DNA of 64,000 nt from Devosia limi DSM 17137 (GCF_900128975.1 NZ_FQVC01000010.1:81045-145044); one strand, 5' to 3'. Counted from the first letter of the stretch, positions 37,245 through 46,807 are shown. Numbers and translations are program-made. Notes: generated from the sequence alone by a model not told the origin.

Positions 37245-37627
37245 TGTTGTGCATTGCCGCCGCCGGGGTCGTAACGGCGCTGGCGACGACCAGCTTTACC
37301 CTGGGCTGGACCCATTCAGTCGAGCAGACGTGGTGGCAAGAGCGCTGGCGCATCGAGGACGGGCACCTCACGATCGTCTCGGCCAGTGTCAAAGGCTCGG
37401 GCGCCGGCATCGCCATTCCCGAGCATGCGGTTTGGGCGGATGGGGTTTGGACGTATGCGCCCGCCTTGCCGCCTCTGGACAGTCTGAACCTGGCGGCCTC
37501 CGGGACGACGGGGGCCGGCTGGCTGTTATGCGGGCAGGATGGACAATGCCTTGAGCTTGGAGAAGAGCCGGACGCGCCTATAAAGGTGTGGCCGGCCAGG
37601 GTCTGCGCAGGCCCTCCAGCCGGGTAA
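37244..37627 (+). CDS. DUF1850 protein associated with TAXI-TRAP transport
   Basis: 127 aa. N-terminal hydrophobic segment (LCIAAAGVVTALATTSFTLG), then the DUF1850 phrase WTHSVEQTWWQERWRIEDGHL and GSGAGIAIPEHA. Such genes are commonly attached to TAXI-TRAP operons, function unknown. Start chosen because the ATG sits in the permease stop (TGATG), giving a coupled reading frame; the longer frame from 37052 is out of the reading of the permease and not real. Confidence 0.82.
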   Translation: MLCIAAAGVVTALATTSFTLGWTHSVEQTWWQERWRIEDGHLTIVSASVKGSGAGIAIPEHAVWADGVWTYAPALPPLDSLNLAASGTTGAGWLLCGQDGQCLELGEEPDAPIKVWPARVCAGPPAG

Positions 37628-37682
37628 GGCCGGGATGCCAGTGGAGCGGGGGCAGGGCAAGGCCCTGCCGGACGCCCGGAAG

Positions 37683-38360
37683 CTAGGCTGCGGCGACAAC
37701 GTAGCTGTTGGGCGCCTGGGCCCGGGCCTGCTCGAGGCTTTCATGGGCACGGGCCATGAGGTCTTCGCCCATCGGATTGGTGACGACGATGCCGCCGACA
37801 GCGACGGCAATTTCCTCGAGACCTTCGCGATCGCCGAAGAAGATGGTGTCGGTGACAGCCGAGCAGATCCGCGAGGCAATTTCTTCGGAGCGCCATTGCG
37901 GGGCGCCGCGCAGGAAGACCGAGAAGGCACCGTCGGCGGTGAGGCCGATCAGGTCGTCATGGCGAACATTCTGGCGAATGGCCTGCAGAATCAGCGAGCG
38001 GCTTTCCCCATTTGCTTCCGCCGGCATGCCGGGCACCACGCCGAGACGATCAACTTCGATCACCAGCAGCGTTCCCGATGTCTTGGCCGCGGCCGCACCA
38101 AAATGGCGCATGAATTCGCGATTGTCGGTGATGAGTTCCGGCTGCGAACCTGCAAGGGGCTGGCGGACCATGGCCTCCGGCAGGCGCTGATCGACAGCCT
38201 CAGCCGCTTCATTGGGCATGAAATAGAGCATCATGGCGGCGATGAACACCATCACGGCAATGGCAAAGTCCAATATGCCCGAGGCAAAGGGTGCGGCGAC
38301 GGCTCCCACGGCAATCAGCAGGAATGCAACGAGGCGCGCCGCGCCGATATGGGTAAACAT
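37683..38360 (-). CDS. membrane protein with degenerate GGDEF domain (I-site retained)
   Basis: 225 aa from the ATG at 38358-38360 (GGAG 9 bp upstream). Two hydrophobic segments (VAFLLIAVGAVAAPFASGIL and FAIAVMVFIAAMMLYFMP) are followed by a soluble domain of the GGDEF fold: the fold's core TLLVIEVDRLGVV is visible, but the catalytic signature is replaced by ADGAF. An RxxD (RHDD) sits exactly five residues before that position, as the c-di-GMP-binding I-site does. Probably no cyclase activity; perhaps a c-di-GMP receptor (inference). Monocistronic. Confidence 0.75.
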   Translation of the reverse strand: MFTHIGAARLVAFLLIAVGAVAAPFASGILDFAIAVMVFIAAMMLYFMPNEAAEAVDQRLPEAMVRQPLAGSQPELITDNREFMRHFGAAAAKTSGTLLVIEVDRLGVVPGMPAEANGESRSLILQAIRQNVRHDDLIGLTADGAFSVFLRGAPQWRSEEIASRICSAVTDTIFFGDREGLEEIAVAVGGIVVTNPMGEDLMARAHESLEQARAQAPNSYVVAAA

Positions 38361-38520
38361 GTTCTGGTTTCTCCGCCCGATCCCTGCCGACCCTAGAGGA
38401 GGGGTTGGCAACAATCTCTGACAAGAAACCATAAAATGTCGTTGATTTTATGGACGAGGCGCAGCTTTCTCTGATGCCGGCTCGCCAGCCCCGGTTTGGC
38501 AGCGGGGAAGGCGGTATCGG

Positions 38521-38895
38521 TCAGCTTCCAAAACGCTCGGGTTTGTAGATGGCGAGCGGGCGAATTTCGTAGGCGCCGGTGCCGGGATTGGCGACGGCCA
38601 GGTCGCGGGCAAAATCGTGGGCTTCTTCCAGGGTTTCACAATCGGCGACGAAAAAGCCGAGGAACTGTTCCTTGGTCTCGGCAAAGGGTCCATCAAGGAT
38701 CATGGCATCGCCACCGGACTTGCGCAGCGTGGTGGCAGAGGTGGTTGGCTGCAGCCGCACGACGGGGCCGAGCTTGCCCTTTTGGGCCATGGCCTCTTCG
38801 ACCTGGGCAAGACGCGCCATGCAGGCATCGTCCTCCTGCCTGGTCCAGGTGGCAACTGCATTCTCGTCATTATAGCAAAGGATCGCGTAGAGCAT
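38521..38895 (-). CDS. YciI/DGPF-domain protein
   Basis: 124 aa. MLYAILCYNDENAVATW at the start, and the signature ILDGPFAETKEQFLGFFVADC, followed by ALEWARD-like EEAHDFARD and ending in IRPLAIYK. The family often accompanies ECF sigma factors; none is adjacent here. Function unknown. Confidence 0.88.
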   Translation of the reverse strand: MLYAILCYNDENAVATWTRQEDDACMARLAQVEEAMAQKGKLGPVVRLQPTTSATTLRKSGGDAMILDGPFAETKEQFLGFFVADCETLEEAHDFARDLAVANPGTGAYEIRPLAIYKPERFGS

Positions 38896-38967
38896 TGGGC
38901 CTCCCCGTCAGAAATATGACGAGTGATTATGCCCAAAATCAACTGCGGTTGGAAACCAGGAATGCGC

Positions 38968-39873
38968 TCAGGCGACTGGCGGCGGCGTGTTGCGGGCAAT
39001 GGTGGCGGTGGCGCCCAGCGACGCCAGGACGATGGCGGCGATGCCGCTCATTTGCCAGAGATCGAGGCGCTCACTGAGAATGAGGAAGCCCGACAATGCG
39101 CCCAGCGCCGGCTGGCCGCTCATCAGGATGCCGAACAGGCGCGAGGGCATGTGCGGCAGCGCAATCATGTCGAGTGCATAGGGAATGGCGCTGGACAGCA
39201 GGGCCACGCCCAGCGCGATGGGCAGGATAGCGGGTGCCAACAGCGCCATGCCGGCGCTGGCAATGCCGAAGGGCAGGGCGATGATGGCGGCGATGGCGAC
39301 GCCCAGGGCAGTGATGTGGGGACCGCCACCGGTACCGGCGCGCTGGCCGAAAATGATGTAGCCGGCCCAGCAGGCGCCGGCGGCGAGGGCAAACAGCACC
39401 CCGGTCATGCCGATCTCGCCATCACTCTGGCCCAGGGGGAGCAGCAGGACGAGGCCGGCCACGGCCAGTGCGATCCAGGCGAAATCGAGCGGGCGGCGTG
39501 AACCCACCAAGGCCACGGCGAGCGGACCGCTGAATTCAAGCGCCACCGCAACGCCGAGGGGGATGGTGGCGAGGGCGGCATAGAAGAACAGGTTCATCGC
39601 GCCCATGACGCTGCCATAAAGCAGCACGGCGCGCCATTGAGCGGCACCCAGTCGCTGCCGCCAGGGCCGGAACACCGCCAGAAGCACGATAGCGGCCAGG
39701 GTCAGGCGGAGTGCGGTGGCGCCGTTGGCACCGACCAGCGGAAACAGGCCCTTGGCCAGCGAGGCGCCGATCTGGGTGCAGACCATGCCCAGGCTGACGA
39801 GAACAACAGGAAGCAGAACGGATTGCGGCCGCAAGGGAGGGGCTTTCGAGGTGATGGGATCAATTAGCAGCAA
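38968..39873 (-). CDS. EamA/RhtA-family metabolite exporter
   Basis: 301 aa with ten hydrophobic segments in two EamA halves, e.g. ATIPLGVAVALEFSGPLAVALVG, the typical RhtA phrase, and LSSAIPYALDMIALPHMPSRLFGILMSGQPALGALSGF, given in part. RhtA proteins export threonine/homoserine or other amino acids. Divergent from the aldo/keto reductase. Confidence 0.88.
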   Translation of the reverse strand: MLLIDPITSKAPPLRPQSVLLPVVLVSLGMVCTQIGASLAKGLFPLVGANGATALRLTLAAIVLLAVFRPWRQRLGAAQWRAVLLYGSVMGAMNLFFYAALATIPLGVAVALEFSGPLAVALVGSRRPLDFAWIALAVAGLVLLLPLGQSDGEIGMTGVLFALAAGACWAGYIIFGQRAGTGGGPHITALGVAIAAIIALPFGIASAGMALLAPAILPIALGVALLSSAIPYALDMIALPHMPSRLFGILMSGQPALGALSGFLILSERLDLWQMSGIAAIVLASLGATATIARNTPPPVA

Positions 39874-39988
39874 TCGCGGTCGTTTCCCACCCGGCGCATT
39901 TCCGCCTTCGCGCGACTGAGGCGGTGGTTTATGTAATGTTCCGGGTCTGCGACTCAGTTTCGCGCCAGGCGAATGTGGAGGAATGCCG

Positions 39989-41050
39989 ATGCAATACCGT
40001 TATCTGGGCCGTTCGGGCCTCAAGGTTTCCACGCTCACCATGGGCACGATGACGTTTGGCGGCGGCGAAAAAATCGGCGGTACCGGACAGGACGAAGCCA
40101 ATCGCCAGATCGATCTGTGCCTCGACCATGGGATCAATCTGCTCGACACCGCCAATGTCTACAATGCTGGCGTTTCCGAGGAAATGATCGGGGTAGCGCT
40201 GAGCGAGAACGGGCGGCGGCAGAAGGCGCTCATTGCCACCAAGGTGCGCTTCAAAATGGGCGAGGGGCCCAATGAAGTCGGGCTGTCACGCCATCATATC
40301 ATCGCCCAGGCCGAGGCCAGCCTGAAGCGGCTCAAGACCGATGTCATCGACCTCTATCAGGTGCATGAATGGGACGGGATGACGCCCATCGAAGAGACGA
40401 TGGAGGCGCTCGACACGCTCGTGAAACAGGGCAAGGTGCGCTATATCGGCTGCTCGAATTATTCGGGCTGGCACATCATGAAGGCGCTGGCGGCGGCCGA
40501 TAGCCGGCATCAGCAACGCTTTGTCAGCCAGCAGATCCACTACACATTGCATTCGCGCGAAGCCGAGTATGAGCTGGTGCCGATTACCCAGGACCAGGGT
40601 CTGGGTATTCTGGTCTGGTCGCCGCTGGCCGGAGGGCTGCTCTCGGGCAAGTATCGGCGCGATGGCGGGCCGGATGCCGGGCGGCATGTGGGCGGGTTCC
40701 GCGAGCCGCCAGTGCCGGACTGGAACCGGCTTTATGACATTGTCGATGCGTTGGTCGCCATTGCCGAGGCGCGCGGTGTTTCGGGTGCGCAAGTGGCATT
40801 GGCCTGGTTGCTGGGTCGGCCGGGGGTGACTTCGGTGATCATCGGCGGGCGTAGCGAGGCGCAATTCCGCGACAATCTGGCGGCAGCTGACCTGCAACTG
40901 ACGGCAGATGAACGGCAGAGGCTCGATGCGGTCAGCCAGCCGCCGCTGCTTTATCCTTACTGGCACCAAACCTTCACCGCGAATGACCGGCTGGGGCCGG
41001 CCGATCGCGATCTCCTGACCCCCTATGTGGAAGAGTTCAAGCGTGGCTGA
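39989..41050 (+). CDS. aldo/keto reductase
   Basis: 353 aa from the ATG at 39989 (GGAGGA 6 bp upstream). NADPH-dependent TIM-barrel reductase: begins [21 protein letters not shown]; Asp/Tyr/Lys/His tetrad regions [18 protein letters not shown] and [15 protein letters not shown] DLYQVHEWD are present; the C-terminal cofactor phrase is [17 protein letters not shown]. It overlaps the FAH gene by 8 bp. Substrate unknown. Confidence 0.9.
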   Translation: MQYRYLGRSGLKVSTLTMGTMTFGGGEKIGGTGQDEANRQIDLCLDHGINLLDTANVYNAGVSEEMIGVALSENGRRQKALIATKVRFKMGEGPNEVGLSRHHIIAQAEASLKRLKTDVIDLYQVHEWDGMTPIEETMEALDTLVKQGKVRYIGCSNYSGWHIMKALAAADSRHQQRFVSQQIHYTLHSREAEYELVPITQDQGLGILVWSPLAGGLLSGKYRRDGGPDAGRHVGGFREPPVPDWNRLYDIVDALVAIAEARGVSGAQVALAWLLGRPGVTSVIIGGRSEAQFRDNLAAADLQLTADERQRLDAVSQPPLLYPYWHQTFTANDRLGPADRDLLTPYVEEFKRG

Positions 41051-41726
41051 TTTTCTGTTCGAGCCTTACGCCCCGGTTTCAATCCCGATTGCGCGCGGCG
41101 GGCTGTTCGCCGTGCGGCGCATCTATTGCGTCGGGCGCAATTACGCCGAGCACATCCGCGAGATGGGCAATGATGAACGCGATCCGCCGTTCTTCTTTTC
41201 CAAGCCGGCCGATGCGGTGGTGATCGGGGGGCGTGACATGCCGTACCCGCCGCAGACGAGTGACCTGCATCATGAGATCGAACTGGTCGTGGCGATAGGC
41301 AAGGACGGCAGCGATATCGCGGTGGGCGAGGCGCTGGAGCATGTCTATGGCTATGCCGTCGGGCTCGACATGACGCGGCGCGACCTGCAGGGCGCGGCCA
41401 AGAAGGCCGGGCGGCCATGGGACATGGCCAAGGGCTTCGATCATTCGGCACCAATCGGCACCATCGAGCCAGCTGAAAGCATCGGCCATCCCAGCGCCGG
41501 GGCGATCACGCTCAGCGTCAATGGCGTTGAGCGGCAGCGCGGCGATCTCGGCGAGCAGATCTGGAGCGTCGCCGAGACCATCGCCTATCTCTCGCAATTC
41601 GTGACGCTGCGGGCGGGCGACCTGATCATGACCGGCACGCCAGCCGGCGTTGGCGCGGTGGTCAGGGGCGATGTGCTGGACGGCAGAATCGAGGGCGTCG
41701 GCACGGTCAGGACCAAGATTATCTGA
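41043..41726 (+). CDS. fumarylacetoacetate hydrolase-family protein
   Basis: 227 aa from the GTG at 41043 (GGAAGAG 7 bp upstream). FAH-fold: [16 protein letters not shown], metal ligands in [25 protein letters not shown], and the [15 protein letters not shown] end. Family enzymes are acylpyruvases, oxaloacetate decarboxylases or isomerases. Overlaps the aldo/keto reductase by 8 bp and the helicase by 1 bp. Confidence 0.9.
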   Translation: MADFLFEPYAPVSIPIARGGLFAVRRIYCVGRNYAEHIREMGNDERDPPFFFSKPADAVVIGGRDMPYPPQTSDLHHEIELVVAIGKDGSDIAVGEALEHVYGYAVGLDMTRRDLQGAAKKAGRPWDMAKGFDHSAPIGTIEPAESIGHPSAGAITLSVNGVERQRGDLGEQIWSVAETIAYLSQFVTLRAGDLIMTGTPAGVGAVVRGDVLDGRIEGVGTVRTKII

Positions 41727-42814
41727 TGGTTGAGTGGTCGCCCCAGCAGGACGAGGCGCTGGTCGCCGTCGCCAAGTGGCTCAAGGACAAGAATGGTCCG
41801 CAGGTGTTCCGGCTGTTCGGCTGGGCCGGCACCGGCAAGTCGACGCTGGCCGTGCATCTGGGGCAGGACGTCAAGACCATCAAATATGCGGCCTTTACCG
41901 GCAAGGCGGCGCTGGTGATGCGCAAGCGCGGCTGCAAGGGCGCGCAGACCATCCATAGCCTGATCTATTCGCTGGTCAGCGAGAAAGAGGGCGAGCCGCG
42001 CTTCGTGCTCGATCCGGAATCGCCGGCGGCCGATGCCGACCTGATCGTCATCGACGAAGTTTCGATGGTCGATGAGCAGCTGGGGCGGGACCTCCTGAGT
42101 TTTGGGGTCAAGGTGCTGGTGCTGGGCGATCCGTTCCAGCTGCCGCCAGTGCAGGGCGCGGGCTTCTTCACCAGCGAAGAGCCCGACATCATGCTGACCG
42201 AAATCCACCGGCAGGCGGCTGATAATCCGATCATCCGGCTGTCGATGGATATTCGCGAGGGGGGCTATCTCGAGCGTGGTCGCTATGGCGAGTCGCTGGT
42301 GGTGGGCCGCGAAGACGTCGACCGCAATGCGGTGCTCGAGGCCGACCAGGTGCTGGTGGGGCGCAACAAGACCCGGCTGCAATATAATGACCGGCTGCGC
42401 GAACTGCGTGGGCTGCCGTTCCATGAGCCAGTCGAAGGCGACCGCATGGTTTGCCTGCGCAACAATCCGCGCAAGCGCCTGCTCAACGGTCAAATCTGGA
42501 TCTGCACCGAAGTCACCCGCAAGGCCAATGGCAAATATTCGCTGCTGCTGGGCGCCGATGAAGGCAAAGGCGAAGCCAAGGTGCTGACACACAAGGCGTT
42601 CTTCTCGGGCGAGGAAGACCAGATGAGCTGGCAGGAGCGCCGCCAATATGACGAGTTCACCTTTGGATATTGCCTGACCGTGCACAAGGCGCAGGGCAGT
42701 CAATGGGACAATGTCTATCTGTTCGACGAGAGTTTTGTGTTCCGCGAGGAGCGCGCGCGCTGGCTCTATACCGGGATTACCCGCGCGGCGGAGCGGATCA
42801 CGGTGGTGTCGTAG
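41726..42814 (+). CDS. Dda/RecD-like SF1B DNA helicase
   Basis: 362 aa. Walker A GWAGTGKSTLAV (motif I), DLIVIDEVSMVDEQL (motif II), LGDPFQLPPVQG (motif III), and a UvrD-like C-terminal TVHKAQGSQWDNVYLF with YTGITRAAERITVV (motifs V/VI). Resembles T4 Dda and the helicase core of RecD, a 5'-3' translocase. It starts in the stop of the FAH gene (TGATG); the functional link to the two metabolic genes is unclear. Confidence 0.88.
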   Translation: MVEWSPQQDEALVAVAKWLKDKNGPQVFRLFGWAGTGKSTLAVHLGQDVKTIKYAAFTGKAALVMRKRGCKGAQTIHSLIYSLVSEKEGEPRFVLDPESPAADADLIVIDEVSMVDEQLGRDLLSFGVKVLVLGDPFQLPPVQGAGFFTSEEPDIMLTEIHRQAADNPIIRLSMDIREGGYLERGRYGESLVVGREDVDRNAVLEADQVLVGRNKTRLQYNDRLRELRGLPFHEPVEGDRMVCLRNNPRKRLLNGQIWICTEVTRKANGKYSLLLGADEGKGEAKVLTHKAFFSGEEDQMSWQERRQYDEFTFGYCLTVHKAQGSQWDNVYLFDESFVFREERARWLYTGITRAAERITVVS

Positions 42815-42891
42815 GGTCGGCTGCAGGCGCGGTCGATTGCCACTGGGTCATTGCCTTGCAGGCAGAAAACTCCTTGGCTTGATCAGGAAGA

Positions 42892-42918
42892 ATGGATTCC
42901 CGCCTGCGCGGGAATGAC
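42892..42918. repeat. REP-like short palindromic repeat
   Basis: A 27-bp element reading ATGGATTCCCGCC...GGGAATGAC with an 8-bp perfect stem (42896-42903 with 42908-42915). The same motif is scattered in intergenic DNA of many proteobacteria. Located between convergent helicase and transglutaminase genes; may also act as a transcription end. Confidence 0.7.
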
Positions 42919-42940
42919 TCCGTGATTTTCAATGGTTCAG

Positions 42941-43777
42941 TTAGTTCACGGCGATGCTGATGGCGTCGGTGGTCCAGGCGGCGTTGAGGTCGGCGCCGGG
43001 AGCATTGGCCCAGACGCGGATCGGGGATGGAAACACAGTGCCATAGATGGTGGCGAAGGCGGTGTCGGCGGCGTCGCGGCCGCAGCCGATGCGGACCATG
43101 CCGTCGAGGGCGGCCTTGCGGGTGGCGTCGAACAGATACCAGCGGTCGCCGAGATAGGCCTCAAAGACGGCGTGGAAATCCTGCGGCTCCAGCTGCCAGG
43201 CGTAGCAGGAGACGAAGCGGGCCGGGATGCCGAGGGCGCGGCAGAAGGTAATGCCGAGATGGGCGAAGTCGCGGCAGACGCCGGCGCGCAGCGAGAAGGT
43301 ATCGGCGGCGGTGGTCGTGGTGTCGCTGGAGCCCGAGATATAATCGACCTCGTCATGGATCCAGTTGCAGATTTCGGCGACGCGGTTGTAGCCCATGGGG
43401 ATGTGACCGAATTCGCGGCCGGCGAAGCGCGAGAGCTGGTCGGAGGGGCAATAGCGCGACGGATTGAGGAAGGGCAGGGTTTCGAGCGGCAGGCGGGCAA
43501 CGAGGACTTCGGGGATAGTCTCGGGCGCGCCGCGCAGCGGTTGCAGATCGATTTCCGCCTCGTAGCGCAGCTTCACCAGGCCCTGGGGCACGATCAGCCG
43601 GCGATAGCGATTGCCGCTCTGACTGGCAGTGCCCTCCTCGGCAATGAGGTCGGGCGTGATGGTGAGGGTTTCGTCGAGCACCGTCTGGTGCCCGCCGGCC
43701 ATCGCCTCGATATTGAAGATCAGGGTCGCCTGATCGGCGACCTCATAGGCGATGTCGCAGCCGACGGACAGTTTCAA
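42941..43777 (-). CDS. transglutaminase-like cysteine protein
   Basis: 278 aa. The catalytic triad is visible: Cys in FSLRAGVCRDFAHLG, His in DFHAVFEAYLG and Asp in WYLFDATR. The N-terminal beta-rich part matches proteins of the transglutaminase-like family common in alphaproteobacteria. Cytoplasmic by lack of signal peptide. Substrate unknown, probably a peptidase or amidase. Confidence 0.9.
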   Translation of the reverse strand: MKLSVGCDIAYEVADQATLIFNIEAMAGGHQTVLDETLTITPDLIAEEGTASQSGNRYRRLIVPQGLVKLRYEAEIDLQPLRGAPETIPEVLVARLPLETLPFLNPSRYCPSDQLSRFAGREFGHIPMGYNRVAEICNWIHDEVDYISGSSDTTTTAADTFSLRAGVCRDFAHLGITFCRALGIPARFVSCYAWQLEPQDFHAVFEAYLGDRWYLFDATRKAALDGMVRIGCGRDAADTAFATIYGTVFPSPIRVWANAPGADLNAAWTTDAISIAVN

Positions 43778-43799
43778 ACGGCGATCCCCAATGTTGCGC

Positions 43800-44132
43800 T
43801 CATGCCTCGGAAATCTTCATCTCGCGGATGGTGTCGCCATCGAGCAGGAAGGTGAAAATGCCCGGGCCGGTAAAATAGCTGCTGACCCATTCGGTCCGTA
43901 AACTAATGCGGGCCGGCGTCTGTTCGATGACCTGACTGTAGGTGAGAATGCCCTTGGCGCCGATCAGTTCCTTGTCGCTCCAGCCGCGAATGGCCTTGTG
44001 GCCGGAAAACCGACGGCCCCAGTCCTCGACAATGCCGTCGGCGGGAAATAGCGCCAGAAAGGCTGCAGTATCGCCAGCGTTGACCGCGTCGCGAAAGGCC
44101 AGCAGCGGGGCGGGCAGGGCGTCATCGGCCAT
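43800..44132 (-). CDS. NTF2-like (SnoaL-type) protein
   Basis: 110 aa from the ATG at 44130-44132 (GGAGG 7 bp upstream; frame opens at 44165 but without signal). AFRDAVNAGDTAAFLALFPADGIVEDWGRRFSGHKAI is the NTF2/SnoaL start, split here for length: AVNAGDTAAFLALF and GIVEDWGRRF. No catalytic call possible. 22 bp from the transglutaminase gene, same strand, so probably one unit. Confidence 0.8.
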   Translation of the reverse strand: MADDALPAPLLAFRDAVNAGDTAAFLALFPADGIVEDWGRRFSGHKAIRGWSDKELIGAKGILTYSQVIEQTPARISLRTEWVSSYFTGPGIFTFLLDGDTIREMKISEA

Positions 44133-44333
44133 TGGGTATCCTCCAAATGCGCGAGGTGCGGTCATAACAATGACAAACTTAGACTACCGCATCGCGTAGT
44201 GTGAAGTCCTGCGCTCAAACCAGCTTAATCGCTGATCCTTTTGCAGAGCAGGCCGCTTGCGCGCCGCCCGTCGATACCCCATCCTGCCAGTAGACAATCT
44301 CAACCCAGGTCCCTGACCGCACGGAGACTGCCC

Positions 44334-46730
44334 ATGCACCATGACTCGCCCCTGGTCTCCACGATCGTCGCGGGTCTCGTGCTTGCGTTTATTTTTGGCA
44401 TGATCGCCAACCGGTTCCGGCTGCCGCCGCTGGTGGGGTACCTGCTGGCCGGGGTCGTGGTCGGTCCCTATACGCCGGGTTTTGTCGCCAATCAGGCGCT
44501 GGGGGCCGAACTCGCCGAAATCGGCGTGATCCTGCTGATGTTCGGGGTGGGGCTGCATTTTTCGCTCAAGGACCTGATGAGCGTGCGGGCGCTGGCCATT
44601 CCAGGCGCACTGGCGCAGATCGCTTTGGCGACGGCGCTTGGCTTTGGCATGGGCAGCTTGATGGGCTGGGAGATGGGCGCAGCCCTGCTGTTCGGCCTGG
44701 CGCTGTCCTGCGCGTCCACCGTGGTGTTGCTCAAGGCGATGCAGGATCGCCGGCTGATCGAAACCGAGCGCGGGCGCATTGCCGTCGGTTGGTTGATCGT
44801 CGAAGACCTGGCGATGGTGCTGGCGCTGGTGCTGATCCCCGCTTTTGCCGCGCTGGGCGGCATCGATAGCGGCATCCACGATCCTTTCGTGTCGTTTGTC
44901 GAGCGGCTGATCGGTGGCCCGGTCGGCATTTGGGGCGTTCTGGCGCTGACGGTGGTCAAGCTGGGCGCGTTTGTCGGCTTTATGCTGATTGTCGGCCGCC
45001 GCATCATCCCCTGGGCGCTGCATGCGACGGCCCATACCGGATCGCGCGAACTGTTCCGGCTGGCCGTGCTGGCGATTGCGCTGGGCGTGGCCCTGGGCTC
45101 GGCGGTGTTGTTCGGTGTGTCGCTGGCGCTGGGCGCCTTCTTTGCCGGCATGATCCTGAGTGAAAGCGAATTGAGCCATCGGGCGGCGCAGGAAACCCTG
45201 CCGCTGCGTGATGCCTTTGCGGTGCTGTTCTTCGTTTCGGTGGGCATGCTGTTCGATCCAAGCATTATCCTGACCGACCCGCTGCCGGTGCTGGCCACCG
45301 TGTTCATCATCGTTATCGGCAAGTCACTGGCGGCGTTTGCCATCGTGCTGGCATTCAAGCGGCCCCTGTCGACCGCGCTGACCATTTCGGCATCGCTGGC
45401 GCAGATCGGCGAATTTTCATTCATCCTGGCCAGCATGGGCGTGGCGCTGACCATTCTGCCCAAGGAAGCGCAGGACCTGATCCTGGCTGGCGCACTGATC
45501 TCCATCGTTCTCAATCCCCTGCTGTTCTGGGCGGCCGATGTCGCCCGGCCGGGACTGGAAGCGCGGCTGCAGCGGCATCGGGTCGAGCCGGTTGGCGCGG
45601 GCGTGCGGGTCGAACCCGGCGCCGCGCCAGCGGATGCCGGCGCGGTGGACGCCGTGACGCCCGAAGCGGCAGCGGCGGAGAGCGTCGAGGTGTTTGAAGA
45701 GGATGTGATCGAGCCGAGCAAACAGACCGGGCACACCGTGCTGGTGGGCTTTGGCCGGGTCGGCAGCGTGGTCGGCGAAGGGCTACACGCCGCGGGCGCG
45801 CCGCTGGTGGTCATCGAAGATGCCGATCAGCGCGTCGCGGCGGCACGCGGCTTGGGCATCGAGGTCGTGGTGGGCAATGCTGCGGGCGGCGACATGCTGA
45901 AACTGGCCAACCTGCCCGATGCCAGGTGCCTGCTGGTGGCCATTCCCAATGCGTTCGAGGCCGGGCAGGTGGTGGAGCAGGGGCGCAAGCTGTGCCCCCC
46001 GATCCGGATAATTGCGCGGGCGCATTCGGAGGAGGAAGAGGCGTATCTGAGCAATCTGGGTGCCGACCGGGTGATCATGGGCGAGCGCGAAATCGGTATC
46101 GGCATGCTGGCCTGGCTGATGGGCGAGCGGGACGATGCGGCGGCGGCAATGACAGCCGAAGTGCCGCCAGAGCCCGAACCGCCCCTGCCCAGGCTGGCAC
46201 CGACGGAAAACCTGCTGGCACAGGCGAGTGGGCCGGCAGTGGTGATTGCCGTGGCGGAGCCGGTGCTGGATGAGGCCTCGGTGGGGGTTGAACCCGCCGA
46301 GACGGCTGCTGATGCGGAGCCGGTGGAAGCTGAGGCGTCCCCTGGCCTTGCCAGCGTGGCGGTGGTCGAGCCCGCTGCGGAAGGGGTGGACATCACCGCC
46401 GATCCGGTGGTGATCGAGGCGGTGGAAGCGGCTTCGACGGAGAGCGTGATCATTCTCCCGCCCCCCGAGGCGCCATTGTCGGCAGCGGAACTTGAAAGCG
46501 TGGCGACGACGCCGCGTGTCGGCGAAGCGCCGCTGGCGGTGGAGCCCGAGCAGGTCGATGACGTCGCCGAGCCAGAGGCCGCGACCGTGCCGGCGATAGC
46601 GGACCTGGCCGGGCCGAATGCCGAGGACAGAGCCGACAGCGATGGCGCGACGGACGACGCCAGCGATGCCGAAGAGCCTGCAGCGCCGGTAATCATCGTG
46701 CCGCCGGTCGAGCCGGAACCGAAGGGGTAG
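44334..46730 (+). CDS. CPA2-family cation/proton antiporter with TrkA-N domain and long acidic tail
   Basis: 798 aa from the ATG at 44334 (GGAG 7 bp upstream). Residues 1-420 form the antiporter domain of the YbaL/KefB type (RLPPLVGYLLAGVVVGPYTPG, LLMFGVGLHFSLKDL, FFVSVGMLFDP). TrkA-N NAD-binding domain about 464-580 (HTVLVGFGRVGSVVG). The last ~195 residues are low-complexity, rich in Ala, Glu, Pro and Val, with few hydrophobic stretches, not part of any known domain. Likely K+/H+ exchange in stress or osmotic response. Unusual tail. Confidence 0.9.
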   Translation: MHHDSPLVSTIVAGLVLAFIFGMIANRFRLPPLVGYLLAGVVVGPYTPGFVANQALGAELAEIGVILLMFGVGLHFSLKDLMSVRALAIPGALAQIALATALGFGMGSLMGWEMGAALLFGLALSCASTVVLLKAMQDRRLIETERGRIAVGWLIVEDLAMVLALVLIPAFAALGGIDSGIHDPFVSFVERLIGGPVGIWGVLALTVVKLGAFVGFMLIVGRRIIPWALHATAHTGSRELFRLAVLAIALGVALGSAVLFGVSLALGAFFAGMILSESELSHRAAQETLPLRDAFAVLFFVSVGMLFDPSIILTDPLPVLATVFIIVIGKSLAAFAIVLAFKRPLSTALTISASLAQIGEFSFILASMGVALTILPKEAQDLILAGALISIVLNPLLFWAADVARPGLEARLQRHRVEPVGAGVRVEPGAAPADAGAVDAVTPEAAAAESVEVFEEDVIEPSKQTGHTVLVGFGRVGSVVGEGLHAAGAPLVVIEDADQRVAAARGLGIEVVVGNAAGGDMLKLANLPDARCLLVAIPNAFEAGQVVEQGRKLCPPIRIIARAHSEEEEAYLSNLGADRVIMGEREIGIGMLAWLMGERDDAAAAMTAEVPPEPEPPLPRLAPTENLLAQASGPAVVIAVAEPVLDEASVGVEPAETAADAEPVEAEASPGLASVAVVEPAAEGVDITADPVVIEAVEAASTESVIILPPPEAPLSAAELESVATTPRVGEAPLAVEPEQVDDVAEPEAATVPAIADLAGPNAEDRADSDGATDDASDAEEPAAPVIIVPPVEPEPKG

Positions 46731-46807
46731 ACCATGTCGGCTTGGTGTTGCCTCAAACAGACACAGTGGCTTCGGCCGATGCGGCCCGCCGGGAGCGTCA
46801 GGACGCC

